Shown here one piece after another: positions 33,655 through 44,900 of a DNA stretch of 64,000 nt; the stretch's first letter is position 1, and each line of letters starts with the position of its first letter. The DNA comes from Diaporthe sp. PMI_573 (lineage: Eukaryota; Ascomycota; Sordariomycetes; Diaporthales; Diaporthaceae). The position numbers and the translations under genes are program-made. The notes below the pieces were generated by a model that saw only the letters and a list, made by a program, of their open reading frames with translations, was not told where the DNA came from and made no database searches. The stretch spans positions 62,001 through 126,000 of the forward strand of contig JAJTUP010000018.1 of NCBI GenBank assembly GCA_021399435.1, written 5' to 3'.

Positions 33655-34099
33655 ATGCATTTCCCTGCTCTCAGCTCCGTCGCGCTTCTCGTCCTCAGCG
33701 CCAAAGGCACTTCCGCCGTCCCACCACCCAATGGATATGTCGCTTTCTACAGCATCTTCGACCACGTTGGCTGTGACATCCAGAGCCACGGCTTGACGAC
33801 CGTCGAGGAGAATGCGGTTGGAGACTGCCTGAATTTCATTTATCCGGCTATCTCGGTGAGCCTCGAGGAGCTCAAAGAGGGATGCTCTTGTAAGTTGCTT
33901 CTCACTTAATGTCTGCCAGTAGGGCCATAGAAGCTGCGGCATAAGACAATCACCGGTACGGAGCTCGATATTCCTTTGCTGACTAAATGTAGTGACTTTC
34001 TACCCCTATGCCGACTGTGGGGGACGACCCGAGCCTATCAGTAAGGTCGGGTGCTTCAATAGTAAGGCCATCCTTATGTCAGCCAGGGTGGCTTGCTAG
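33655..34099 (+). CDS. Small secreted six-cysteine protein (candidate effector)
   Basis: Two exons, 33655-33889 and 33993-34099, joined across a 103-nt intron (GTAAGT donor, CTGACT branch region, TAG acceptor), encode 113 residues. The N-terminus is a secretion signal (MHFPALSSVALLVLSAKGTS, then A-V). The mature part has six Cys (VGC, GDC, EGC, ADC, VGC and the last residue), compatible with three disulphides. The short extracellular Cys-rich form is typical of fungal effectors or surface proteins, but no family was recognised. If the intron is retained, translation stops at TAA 33907, giving an 84-residue form. No RIP damage is visible, and a MULE-type MITE lies just upstream. Confidence 0.8.
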
Positions 34100-34587
34100 G
34101 CGCCGATGATTTCGGGGGGAGTTGTTAGGGAGGCGTCTGTTGGAGGGAAGATTAGGGACAGGAGGGTCCCGTTATCCACTTCGCACGGTCTTTTAACCAA
34201 CTGTGATCCAACATACCAGTTTGGCTTTCTCTATTTAAACCTAAGCATTAAGTAGGGTAATCCCCTAACCGCCCATCTTTCATCTATGTTAAGCCCATAT
34301 TGTCTGGCCATTTGTCGTAACGTATTCTCCGTTGGCACTGCACCGAGGACAGATCCTTTGGTTAACCCTGCAAAGGCTCCCATAGCAAGGCACTATTGTC
34401 GCTAACCGTGCTTGGCATGCCGTTCCATCCTCCACTTCTTCACCGAAGCCCGCAGTAAGTCCCTCGGCACTAGGTGCTGCTAAGCAGTAAGCAGGTGCAG
34501 GGTCTCAAGAGCCTTCACATGTTCCAGCATTTCGCCTGTAGAGGAAAACCCCCCCAGCCACGCTAAGCAGGGGAGATATATCGAGCT
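34100..34587. other. Gene-free stretch
   Basis: No convincing frame. The right part may contain the decayed upstream portion of the MFS fragment, but no transporter helices were recognised before 34588. Confidence 0.5.
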
Positions 34588-35150
34588 TTCCAAGTCAAAA
34601 ATCTCAAATGGACAGCTATCGCCGTGGCCATAAACTTATTTCAACAGGCCACGGGCCAAGCGTTTGCCTCTACCTACGCGCTATCTTTATCCGAGATATT
34701 GGAACGTCAATTCTTTACAATGGCCATCGTGAACGCCGTCGTCAACCTTACGGCTGCCTTTACTGGCTTGTATCTTGATGACCAGCTCGGCCGTCGGTAA
34801 TTTACCAGATGACTTCTCTTAGACTGCCAAGTACAGCCACTAATTAGTCTCAGTCCTCTCTTACTTACGAGCGCAGGATGGATGTTCTCGGCCAGTGTGT
34901 TCATGGGCGCCCTTGGAACGGTGCCCAATCCTTCTTTTGGTATCAAGTCACGCATCGTAGCGATGCTGACTCTCTCTGGCTTAGGATTCACTTTTGCCTT
35001 GCGCCTCTCAATTATGTCGTCACTACCGAGATCCTAGCTCTTTGCCTTTGAGATGCATCAAATCGGCTATAGTTGGCGTGGTTTGTGTCCTCACTAGTTG
35101 TTGCCATGGCTTGAGGCGTATTGTTAAATCAAGTAGTCTCTTATAGAGTT
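34588..35150 (+). pseudogene. MFS sugar-transporter-like fragment
   Basis: A frame from about 34588 (FQVKNLKWTAIAVAINLF, then QQATGQAFASTYA) has the transmembrane helix and QQ-x-x-G-x-x-F motif found in the middle of fungal sugar/H+ symporters. It continues through AIVNAVVNLTAAFTGLYLDD and LGR at a GTCGGT/GTAATT donor, then after an AG at about 34876 as WMFSASVFMGALGTVP. A one-base frameshift near 35000 and TGA/TAG stops follow (LAPLNYVVTTEILAL continues in the new frame). Both ends of the transporter are missing. The downstream sequence runs directly into an ankyrin fragment. Confidence 0.65.
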
Positions 35151-35560
35151 ACAGTATGGGATATTTACGGAGTCCCTGAGCTGCCGACGAATGACATGCT
35201 TATCCAAGCGGTGGAATGTAGAAAAACTGATGGAATCGAGATGTTGAGGTGGCTGCTTGACCATGGCCTGGACGTGAACTGGATCCGCGTAACAGATGAT
35301 CCAGGCGGCGTCCGGGGAATGAACCCGCGAGCAAGAGCCGAGTATGAGTTTGCCACGCGTCAGACCCCTATATCACAGCGCAAAACGCTCTGCACGCAGC
35401 GGCTTACAAGGGCAATGTTGAAGCTGTCGAGTTTTTGCTGGAGCAAGGAGCTGCGTCAGGAGTGAAAGACGGTCTAGGGCGGACACCACGGGATATTGCT
35501 GAAAGTGCCGGGCACGTGAGGGTTGTGCAGGCGCTCGACCATCATGGAAGTAGCAACTAG
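35151..35560 (+). pseudogene. Ankyrin-repeat protein, C-terminal fragment with frameshift
   Basis: The frame from about 35151 reads NDMLIQAVECRKTDGIEML, RWLLDHGLDVNW and then, after a one-base frame change near 35385, ALHAAAYKGNVEAVEFLLEQ, GAASGVKDGLGRTP, DIAESAGHVRVVQALDHHG, ending at TAG 35558-35560. These are canonical ankyrin features (A-L-H-x-A-A-x-x-G-x-x-x-x-V-x-x-L-L-x-x-G-A). About three repeats remain. The N-terminal partner is lost, and the fragment abuts MFS sequence without a spacer. It converges on the regulator at 35620 with only about 60 bp between stops. Confidence 0.7.
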
Positions 35561-35619
35561 CAAGGTATCAAGGCTCTAGCTTTGGACGTCTGCATTATGA
35601 CATTGATTACCAACATTAA

Positions 35620-37595
35620 TTACCACAACATTATCCCCGAGCCAGTCTTTGTCATGACATTGAGCCAATGGATGCTGGAACAACCTGATTCCGGACTATC
35701 GTATTCCAGCCATATGGCTTTGACGAGTTGTATCGTACTGTCGCTGGGTCTGTGTGGCAGCGTCTGCTGGAGGCTGCTGAGCCGCGACCAGACAAGACGC
35801 CTCGCTCTGGATACCTCCAAAGTTGATTGCGGGATGAATGGACCTGCAAAATGTGCCGAGCCTAACTTGTGTTGACAACTATTTTCGGGAAGAGTGAACG
35901 CCGGCTGCGCGGCACCGCGCGAAAACTGATTTGTCTGCAAGGCGGAGGGTTCCAAAGCGGAGTGAGCGGAGAGACCACTGGCTGCATGTGCGCTAGCCAT
36001 GTGAAAGCCGTCTCGCGATTTTGGGCACGTGTCGAATCTGAGGCCGGCGGCCGCGGAAAGGTACAGCATGGGATGCCTAGACCTTGAGCCCGATTGAGCA
36101 GGGATCTTCTCGAGGGTAGTTACAAGCTGTAGAGCCAATGTAAGGACGAATTCTGCGCGAGACTGCTCGTTCTCGGTGGTAACATCCATCATGTCGTTAG
36201 GCAGTGTATCGGTAAAGCCACAACGCCTCTCCCATGGCGCCATTGGTAGATCACTGAACGTCAGGTGCAGCTGTAAAAGAGCGGCTTGGCGGTATGCCTT
36301 GGCGGTTTGCAACAAGTGTGAGAGAGGCGTATTGTCGTCTCGGGTCTCGACCGGAAACCCCTGTACTTGTTGCATGAGGATGAGAGTGCCGAAATCCATA
36401 GACTGCAGCTCTCTCCGCAGCTCGAGCGCGAGCGATATGTCACAGAGCGCGTTGCTTGTCATTGCTACCGTCAGGGCGTTTTTATCCTTGTCCTGGTGGC
36501 ATGCGCTGCGACACAAAGCCAATACCTGCCCGAAGATATTGATAACCTCGTTCGAGACGCCACACCAAGAGTTGGGCCGGGTTCCTGAGACGTTCTGCCC
36601 TGGATTGTAAGGTAGCGACTCACAGAGAATAACATCAGAATTGTCGTTTGACAAGAGCATCGCTTGGCGAAGCCTGCCGTGGTATTGTCGCCGCTTCCTA
36701 TCCAACTTTGCGGAGATCGAGCCACGGCCCATTGCGGCAAGAAGCATTTCCCGGTAAGTCAGTGCCTGACAGAAGTATGCGTGCAGCCCTGCATCTAGTG
36801 CCGAGAGTTCCATTTTCCAAATGGAAAGCAATTCTCGAGCAAGTTCCAGCCACGGGTGATTTGGAAGATCAGGGGTAGTCCAATTTAACGAAGTTCCCAA
36901 TGCAAACACCGCAAAGACCAAATCGACTGCGACCCTGGGTGGCTGTGACCTCCTTCGTACTTGGGAGATATCCTGATCAATGGCTGCAGTAGCTTGTGCT
37001 CTCAGCGCCGGCAAGGTCTTGCTGAGTTGGGGCATGGTCTCCATAAGGCAGGCCGCCGACATGACCTGCATGTATAGAAGACAGCTTCGGACGTGGTCCA
37101 TGTACTCCAGGCCAATCGGCGATTGTAGTTGACTTCGGAGTCAAACGTGGACCACATTGGGCAAATGTGGCGGAACCAGTGTTCGATCAATATAGTCGGT
37201 AGATGGGCCGGAGCCTGCAAGACCCCCGGGCATGATACGGCAGGTAGACCATACTGAGATTCTGACACGCTAGGAACTCCAGGAGCGTTTGTCGTGTCCC
37301 ATTCGGCGGTGTCATCCATCCGTGCATCGGAGTAAAGAGTTGTGGTTTCATGTTGCCAGGGTGTCGGCAGCGCGGGCAGCCAGTGGGGGTCAGCATCAAC
37401 AACCAAGGGATCGAGTCCGTCATGTGAAGCATTCGAGGTCCTCGAAAAACTCGTCCCTCGGTTCGTTATGCTGGTGTGCTTAATCTCGGTTACTTGACTA
37501 CCTGAGGGATGAGAAGCGTAATCGTTGCGTTGATCAGGATATATCTCGATTAGCGACGTCGTTTGGAGCCGCTCATGCTTTTTCGACCAGCGTAA
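35620..37595 (-). pseudogene. Fungal-specific transcription factor domain 2 protein lacking its Zn2Cys6 domain
   Basis: Coding sequence begins after a CAG acceptor at about 37596 with LRWSKKHERLQ, the segment that normally follows the zinc cluster of PF11951-type regulators. It continues through ILIEHWFRHICPMWSTFDSE. A one-base frame change near 37120 is needed to enter the 490-codon frame (LEYMDHVRSCLLYMQVMSAA...) that ends at 35620 with VKAIWLEYDSPES and IHWLNVMTKTG. That C-terminus matches the family. No zinc cluster was found in the 0.5 kb upstream, which instead holds a poly-T tract. It could still act without DNA binding if the frameshift is an assembly error, but more likely it is dead. 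Confidence 0.7.
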
Positions 37596-39060
37596 CTGTT
37601 TAACACCAACTGTTTAAGAGAAGAAATTCCCAATATTGTATCGTCTGGCTTAGTAGAGGACGATAAAGAGGGAAGACGTTTTTTAAATAGTCCATAGTCC
37701 ATACAAAGAATTGACCTCTGCGTGGAAGAAAAATCGGCGAGAGACAAAAAAAAAAAAAAAAAAAAAAAGAAAAAGGATGAGATATGAGAAGAAAGGGGGA
37801 TACTTTGGACGGAGGAGTGTAGTCCGATATGAGTTTCTTTTTCACTACTTTAGGCCTATATCTGTAGGTAGCGATGAGTGGTTTTCCGTTTACCATTCCT
37901 TGTTTTGACAACCTTCCTTTCACCACTATCGTCGCCGCTTCTTGTGCCCACGTCGACACCCTCTCAATACCAGCACGGTCGCCCTTGCCAATCTGTGCTC
38001 GCTCAATTAATCGCGATCTCTTGCTCCCCTAGCGTCCGTCAAAAGTTCTCGTCGAGAACAGCTAGGAGGAACTTCCCCGGCCCACCGACACCCCCACGGT
38101 CCCTCGGTATCCTCCTTCCCGTCCCGCGACAAGCCTCCCCGGCCCTCCGCCAATCTTTGCCAGACACAGCTTCCAGGAACTGTCAACACCCACTCGGTCT
38201 CTTGACACCAACCCCGCGGCCCCAGTCACGACGTTACGCGTGACGTCACACCCTCCATACCAGGACCCATGTCCAAAACCAAACCGAGCCTAGAGTCTTT
38301 CAAACCGCCATTACCTCGTTCGCCACCGGCTTGGAGCAGAATTACAATGTACTCCCTACCGTGGAAACAGCTAAAATCAAGTCAGAAATATCTGAAGCAG
38401 GCAATGGCCCTATACCCCAGACTCCAAGCTTGTCTCGTTCTGACAAGCCGTCATTCCCCAAGACGCGACCCAAACCCAACGCCAAGACGTAAAAAGAAAA
38501 GCCACTGAATCGCTAGCTACACCTTTTGAGAAGGGTTCAAACGGATACATACATCAAGGTATGTATCCAGCGACTACCCAGAGCTTCCGCCACCGTATTG
38601 CGCGGAACCTCGAACTAAGAAATCAGCGTCAGTACGGGCTTCTCAGGGCTATAAGTGTATATATGTATATCCGAGAACGCCTAGCGCAGGACCTAAGCAC
38701 TCAAGCTCACGTAGCCTAGACATCTTCCAGGAGATGAAGCATTAACCAGGTAAGTAAAAAGTTTTCTCACCCTTCTATGCAGCCCTACACATACTATCTA
38801 CTTGTATCGGCAACCTTTGCGAGGAGTCAAAGTTGCTACTACTAGGCTCCCAGTATAACGCCGGCCCACCAGCACACACCGCACAGGTATTAAATCGGCC
38901 TATACTACCTGTCAACATATATCCCAATATCGCCGCCATAGTCAAGATATTCGTCCTGTTTCTAGCCCTCTCCCAGATGTTTCTCCCTTCCGCATACTCA
39001 TAGGCACAGAGCAGGAACCCTAGAAACGCCTTGCAATACTATCTACTGTCTATAACAATA
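37596..39060. other. Mixed region: homopolymer tract, possible transposon remnant
   Basis: A run of about 23 A residues lies near 37746-37768. A plus-strand frame with one stop at about 38200-38520 reads FQTAITSFATGLEQNYNV, TVETAKIKSEISEAGNG and PQTPSLSRSDKPSFPKTR. Its Ser/Pro/Lys character resembles a retroelement gag or ORF1, but there is no zinc knuckle to confirm this. The plus-strand 37878-38243 frame is Pro/Ser-rich and unsupported. After about 38760 the sequence grades into AT-rich decay. Confidence 0.3.
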
Positions 39061-40898
39061 ATTATATATATAAACTAGTTACACCCCAGAATATTAGTAT
39101 ATTATTATACCCTAGATAGATTTTAAAGTTTTATAGATAATATATTTAATACCTATAAGACACGTTCCAAAGGTTTAGAAGGCCGAGACTTAAAAATAAT
39201 ATATACTTCTCCGCTATTACTATTTACTTTATTAACCTTAATTATAACCAAAAAAACCAGAGTATTATAGTCAAATAAGACAATAAATAGCATCTTAAAT
39301 TTAATAGCATAGTATATTACCTAGCTAAGGATAATAGCAACATCCTTATCTACATTATACCGCTTATTATCTAAATTATTAGCATTAATACAGCCCTAGT
39401 ATACTTCTATAGTAGTAACTATCTAGTAGTTAAAACTCTTAGCATCTAATATTCTAAACTTCTTAAACTCTAAACAAACTATAAGATTACTTAACACACT
39501 CTACTAGTCTCTTAACATTAAACACCCCTTATAGTATAGCATATCAACATAGTTACAACTCATAGTTCCTTGCATATTGTTGCCCAAAATATTATTACCT
39601 AAAGTAGTTTTACTCTTACCCTTAGTTACCTTAAACCAGTAATAATCTTTACTATAGACTAGGTTTAAAGCTATATTAACTAAATAGGTAAAGTATAGTA
39701 TAGAAGTATTAATAATATCTTACTTTAAGTAGATTAATTAGGCTAATTTATTAACTAGTATATATCTACATTAAAGATTAGTTTAGTGTCTTAGAATAGA
39801 GAGGCATAGATTATTAGCTTTTTCCATCTAGTATACAATAAGGATTTTAAATACAGAAACTAGGGGGTTGTATTTTTCTATATTAGACCTAGATATATAT
39901 ACATAAGATACCTATACTATTTAGTTAACAAGCTGCTATATAATATTAGGCAGTACCTAGTTAAACAAGCTAAAGAAGGTAGTTATAGTTAATGTTAATA
40001 AGTTAAGGGTATTAATTTCTTAGATAAAGGTAATTTAAAAGTATTACTTAAATATTATCTTAAAAATAATATATATTTTAGAGAGCCCTAAAAGAAAATA
40101 AGCTAGAGAGTTAAATTAATAATATAAGCTAAGTAATATTTATTATCTAGATATAAGAGTAAATTTAAAATCTAATTAAATTTAAAAATAAAGACAATAG
40201 TTAAAAAGATAATATAGGTAATAGATAATAATCTTAAGATTATAGCCGGTTTTCCTAAATTATAGATTACTTACAGTAATATATAAGTCTAACTATTAAG
40301 TATATCTATAACTCTAAAGGGCTGTCTTATTACTCTCTACTCTTTTAGCCTATTCTTAGATAAAATTAAAAAGCAAGTATCTATTTTTAGTTTAGTTAAG
40401 TTAGATATAGAATCTAGTTAAGCAGCTACTTAAGCTATAATAATACCTACTTATAGTACTGCTGTATTATATTTAAGGCAGCAAAGCTCTACTATATTAT
40501 AATAGGCACTATCTTAGCTAGGCACTCAGCAAGTTTCTATACCTATAAATAATAAATATAAATATTAGTGGTAATAACTAGCTAAGTGTCCTAGCCAGGC
40601 AGGTAGGTATATATAGGAACTTGCTTGTTAGAAGGCAGGTATCATAGTATTAGTTTTAGTTTTATAGATACTATTTTTATACCTAGAGCAAAACCTACTA
40701 CTAGTCTATAGCCGCTTAACTACTAATAATATATAGGGCTAAAGAGCCTATTTATATTAGCCTTTCTGCATATAGGTAGAAGCTAGCTATAGAGCTATTC
40801 TTAGCTATAGTAAAGAGTAGATAAGCTATTATAGGTAAATCGCCGCCAATATCCTATACCGGAATTAGTACTAATACCTAGCCGTTTTAGGGTTAAAA
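39061..40898 (+). pseudogene. Long RIP-decayed frame, family unknown
   Basis: A plus-strand frame from about 39118 to 40110 stays coherent if its TAG/TAA codons are treated as mutated Gln/Trp. It includes SFIDNIFNTYKTRSKGLEGR, LKIIYTSPLLLFTLLTLIIT and LLPKVVLLLPLVTL. Coherence over about 330 codons indicates a dead gene, probably from a repeated element since it is so heavily mutated. I could not assign a family. Sequence after 40110 is too degraded to read. Confidence 0.4.
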
Positions 40899-43043
40899 TT
40901 GGTTAGCTGCCATATAAAGACTATATCTACTATTACTAACTCTTCTCTCTTTTTATCTATCTATCATCTATTATTTATCTCTCTCTTAAGATACAGCATT
41001 ACCAATATAGCTATTAGTAATAATAGAAAATATATCTTTAACAACTATAAGAGGCTTGCACTACCCTATATCCCCTACACCTGCTTTAAAAGTAAACAAT
41101 ATAAGCTACTTATATTCTTTAATAATGGTAAATATTATAAATATCCTAAAGTATCTAAACTTAGCAACCCTTTACTTCTAAGCAAAATCCTACGTCTAAG
41201 TAAGATTTTAAAACCAAACAATAACTTAATACTATAGAGCTAGTAGGCATCTAAGGATATTAACCTAAGTAAAATCCTACCTAAGACAATTACTGAGAGA
41301 TATCTCAAGTATCAGCCTAGAAAGACAATGCCCTACTATAAGAATAGAACAACATACCGCCTTAAGATTATCTACTAGATTAGGGTATACAATAATACCT
41401 ATGCCTAGGTTATATAATACTAGATAGATAGTATATAAAGTCTGCCTATTGCTAAAATCTTTAACCTACTCTACAGGTTAGATAACATAAAGCTCGACAA
41501 GCCCTAATTACCTATAGGCCTTACTAAGTCTAAATAGTTCTATAAGGCTACTGCCTATACAAAGATCTAAAAAAGCAACCTCAATAGTATCTACACACCA
41601 CACTTTAAAAGCTACTAGTTCTGAAGGTTGGTGGATCGAATGGGAGTCAGGTAGCAGTAGGGTGCACTGAGGTCTTGTTGGGACGCTTGAGAGTGGTTCG
41701 GACAACTTTGTATTGAATTCGAGTGGGCTTCTGTCAGCCCTCCTCACAGTCCCTCCGACATGACCTCAACCCTGGGCACGCTGCGGTTGGCTCTGGTGCA
41801 GGAATGGAGGGGCCGGAAAATTCGGCCCTCAGACCCACCATCTTTGGCTTCAAACAGCCAGCCAACCCTAACCCTGACAGTAACCAAACTAAACACAGAT
41901 AAACTTCAGAAATCAGGCTATCAAACAAACTAGGTTACATGCTTTTTGGGTAAAAAATAAGGGGAATGCAGAGGTTCGAAGTTAGGGTCTTAAAACAGCC
42001 CAAAAAATCGGCTCACGGCCACCAAACTCATCTGCCAGCGCGCACGCCACTAGCAAAAAGTCTAGGGTAACTCCTTCCGTGAAGTCTAGGGTAACTCCCT
42101 ACGTGCAGCGCCCACACCTAAATGAGCGTTTCCGTTTAACAAACACCCTACATAAGCTTCAACAACAAGCTTCTCAAGAATCCAAACTCCTTATCTACAT
42201 ACCTAAGATCTTTAAGACATTTAAATACCTTAACCATTACTTCCTAATTATAGAATTCATCCCGAGTAAAACCCTCTACTAGTTAAGCTAAGAGAATACA
42301 TATATAAGAAAACCCTAGCAGAATCTATCAACATCCTATAAGTATATTAAAGAAAGTATCCATATTCTCTATATCAAGGCACTACTAGAAGCCAAGCCTA
42401 GTCTAGTTAGTAGCAGCCTTATCCACTACCTACTTTTCAAAAACTATAAAGTTACAATACTCTATTAAGATATCAAAATACTAGAGATACACTTAAATAA
42501 AATAAGCAGTTATATTAAAACCCTGCTAGCCCTACCCTTACTACTAAATAACACCATATTAAAATAATAAGCTATTAGTAGGTTATAAGCCTTAAAACCT
42601 TTTAAGATCCTAACTAGATACTAACTATAAGAGTAGAAAAAGAGGTTAAATTCTATTATTTTAATTACAATATTCAAAACTTTATAACAATAACTCTAAG
42701 AAACTATACTATACTCTACATACTTAACTTTATAAACTCTAGCTTCATACTACCCAGCTTTATAACCATACTTCTCTAGAGATTAGCCACATTTAAGCCT
42801 ATCTTAGATACCAGGCATATAATACAGTAGGAAGAGTAAAATAAAGAAAACCTACTTACCCTACATACTATAGAATACTTTTTCCAGACCTCCATTAATA
42901 CTTTTAGTTAGTTTAAGTTATTATAATATATCTTCTCATTATTCCTACTATTACTCCTTTTTTATCTATTTCCTATAACTAATTAACAACTTCTAACTTA
43001 AAGACTACCCCTTAAATATTACCCCAAAACTAAGTTAAATAAG
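40899..43043 (+). pseudogene. Kinase/phosphotransferase-like relic split by a dispersed repeat
   Basis: An intact 112-codon stretch (40899-41237) and its continuation form the left part. After the inserted repeat (41630-42141) the same strand reads LLIYIPKIFKTFKYLNHYFL, IIEFIPSKTL, then SLVSSSLIHYLLFKNYKV and ILEIHLNKI. This resembles the hinge region (V-x-E-Y-I-x-G-x-T-L) and a following block of fungal aminoglycoside-phosphotransferase/kinase-like proteins. Stops are TAG/TAA. Sequence beyond about 42550 is too decayed to interpret. Function is lost. The kinase-like assignment rests mostly on the hinge block. Confidence 0.4.
41630..42141 (-). mobile_element. 0.5-kb dispersed repeat, copy D, inside the kinase-like relic
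   Basis: Runs from TTCTGAAGGTTGGTGG to GCGTTTCCGTTTAACA and interrupts a coding relic that resumes on the far side. It is among the least mutated copies, with several C residues retained where copies A and B have T. Flanking pentamers do not match. Confidence 0.8.
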
Positions 43044-43575
43044 TGTTAAACGGAAACGCTTGTGTGGGCGCTGCACGTAAGGGGTTACCCTAGACTTCAC
43101 GTAGGGAGTTACCCTAGACTTGGCACTTTTTCGGCTAAGTGCCTATGTGGCGTGCGCGCCGGCAGATGAGTTTGGTGGCCGTGAGCCGATTTTTTGGGCT
43201 GTTTTAAGACCCTAACTTCGTACCTCTGCATTACCCTTATTTCTTACCCAAAAAGCATGTAACCTAGTTTATTAGATAGCCTGATTTCTGAAGTTTATCT
43301 GTATTCAGTTTGGTTGCTGTCAGGGTTAGGGTTGGCTGGCTGTTTAAAGCTAAAGATAGTGGGTCTGGGGGCCGAATTTTCCGGCCTCGCCATTCCTGCA
43401 CCAGAGCCAACCCCAGCGTGCCCAGGGTTGAGACGATGTCGGAGGGTGTGTGAGGAGGGCTGACAGAAGCCCACTCAAATTCAATGCAAAGTTGTCCAAA
43501 CCATTCTCAATCGTCCCAACAAGACCTCAGTGCACCCTACTGCTACCTGACTCCCATTCGATCCACCAACCTTCA
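43044..43575 (+). mobile_element. 0.5-kb dispersed repeat, copy E, opposite orientation
   Basis: Reads TGTTAAACGGAAACGC...CCACCAACCTTCA on the plus strand, the reverse complement of copies A-D, and is nearly unmutated. It is immediately followed by the fold-back copy F. Confidence 0.85.
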
Positions 43576-44438
43576 GAATCTATATTTAGTTTAGTTACTA
43601 TTAGAATCAGGGTTGGCTGGTTATTCATAACCAAAGATAGTAGGTTTAAAGGACAAATTTTCCGGCCCCGCCATTCTTACACTAGAGCCAACCCATACAT
43701 GTCTAAGAGTAATACAATGTTAGAGGGACTGTAAGGAGGGCTGACAGAAGCCTACTTAAATTTAATATAAAGTTGTCTAGACTATTCTCTATCGTCTTAA
43801 TTCACCTTAGTACACCTTTCTGCAACCCTGCCGATAAACTACATTGCTAAAGGCACAATCCTTCAGATTACTAACTAAACCTACTTAAATAATACAGGAT
43901 ATATCTAAAGGATTGTGCCTTCAGCAGTGTATTTTATATAGCAGGGTCACAGTAAGGTATACTAAGGTAAATTGGAACAATAGAGAATAGTCTAGACAAC
44001 TTTATATTAAATTTAAGTAGGCTTCTATCAGCCCTCCTCACAGTCCCTCCAACATCATATCACCCTTAGGCACGCATAGGTTGGCTCTAGTACAAAAATA
44101 GCGGGGCCGGAAAATTCGCCCTTCAGACCCACTATCTTTAGTTATAAATAACCAGCCAACCCTGACCCTGACAGTAACCAAACTAAATACAGATAAACTT
44201 TAGAAATCAAGCTATCTAATAAACTAGGTTATATACTTTTTGGGTAAGAAATAAGGGGAATGTAGAGGTATGAAGTTAGGGTTTTACAATAGCCCAAAAA
44301 ATCGACTCACGGCCACCAAACTCATCTCCCGGCATGCACGCCCCATTGGCACATAGAGAAAATCTAGTGCCAAGTCTATGGTAACTCCTTGCGTGCAGTG
44401 CTAAGCACCAACACCCTGATGAGCGTTTCCGTTTAACA
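43576..44438. mobile_element. Fold-back arrangement of the dispersed repeat (copy F)
   Basis: The left arm (43576-43860) is a partial copy in the orientation of E. The right arm (about 43900-44438) is a copy in the orientation of A-D, ending CGTTTCCGTTTAACA. The two meet around a roughly 44-bp spacer bounded by perfect complements (CTAAAGGCACAATCCTT versus AAGGATTGTGCCTTCAG, one mismatch). The arms are partly RIP-mutated. The inner ends differ from those of copies A-E, so this is a distinct subtype or a rearrangement. Confidence 0.75.
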
Positions 44439-44900
44439 CTTTTAGCACAACCAACAGCCTTATATAAGCTTCTTCATAGCTGTTTGAAGACGGCTAGTGG
44501 AAAATATAGGTAACTAGAAAGCATCAGCAAATATTATTAAATTCCGCACCACTATATACTTTTTGCATCGTAGCAGATATAGTGGTTGTTTTGGTTGGGC
44601 CAGCATTACTGCTCCTATAGGGGCAGTGTTGGACGGCAATGGTGACATTAGTAGTAATATTAATAGTCTTTTCCGTAAAGAACTTACCTCTCCATACGGC
44701 CTAAGCTGTTATAAGAGTGCAAATAGGAGACTTGAAGGTACCTACGGTATAAGCAGTGAAGTTAAGAAAAGGACAGCTTGATGTGTGGGAGCTGAGACAA
44801 GTCAGCCCCTCTCCAAGTCACGTGTCCTCGACGACCACGAACAAGAGCGGCTGAATCCACCGAGGCACAGGAACCCGCGCACGAGTGCTAGAGGAACCTA
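44439..44900 (+). other. Unassigned fragment next to the pogo element
   Basis: A 72-codon frame (44563-44781) reads GCFGWASITAPIGAVLDG. This could be a piece of a DDE transposase or of an ordinary gene; I cannot decide. The rest is gene-free. The TA at 44899-44900 is the left target duplication of the pogo element. Confidence 0.25.

Noticed and set aside
36176..36610. 144-codon plus-strand frame within the regulator locus
   Set aside because: Antisense shadow of the fungal-specific regulator domain, whose minus-strand frame is 490 codons long and matches the family.
37600..37959. 119-codon minus-strand frame with a Phe run
   Set aside because: The Phe run is translation of the poly-T tract, and it overlaps the intron-like region upstream of the regulator.
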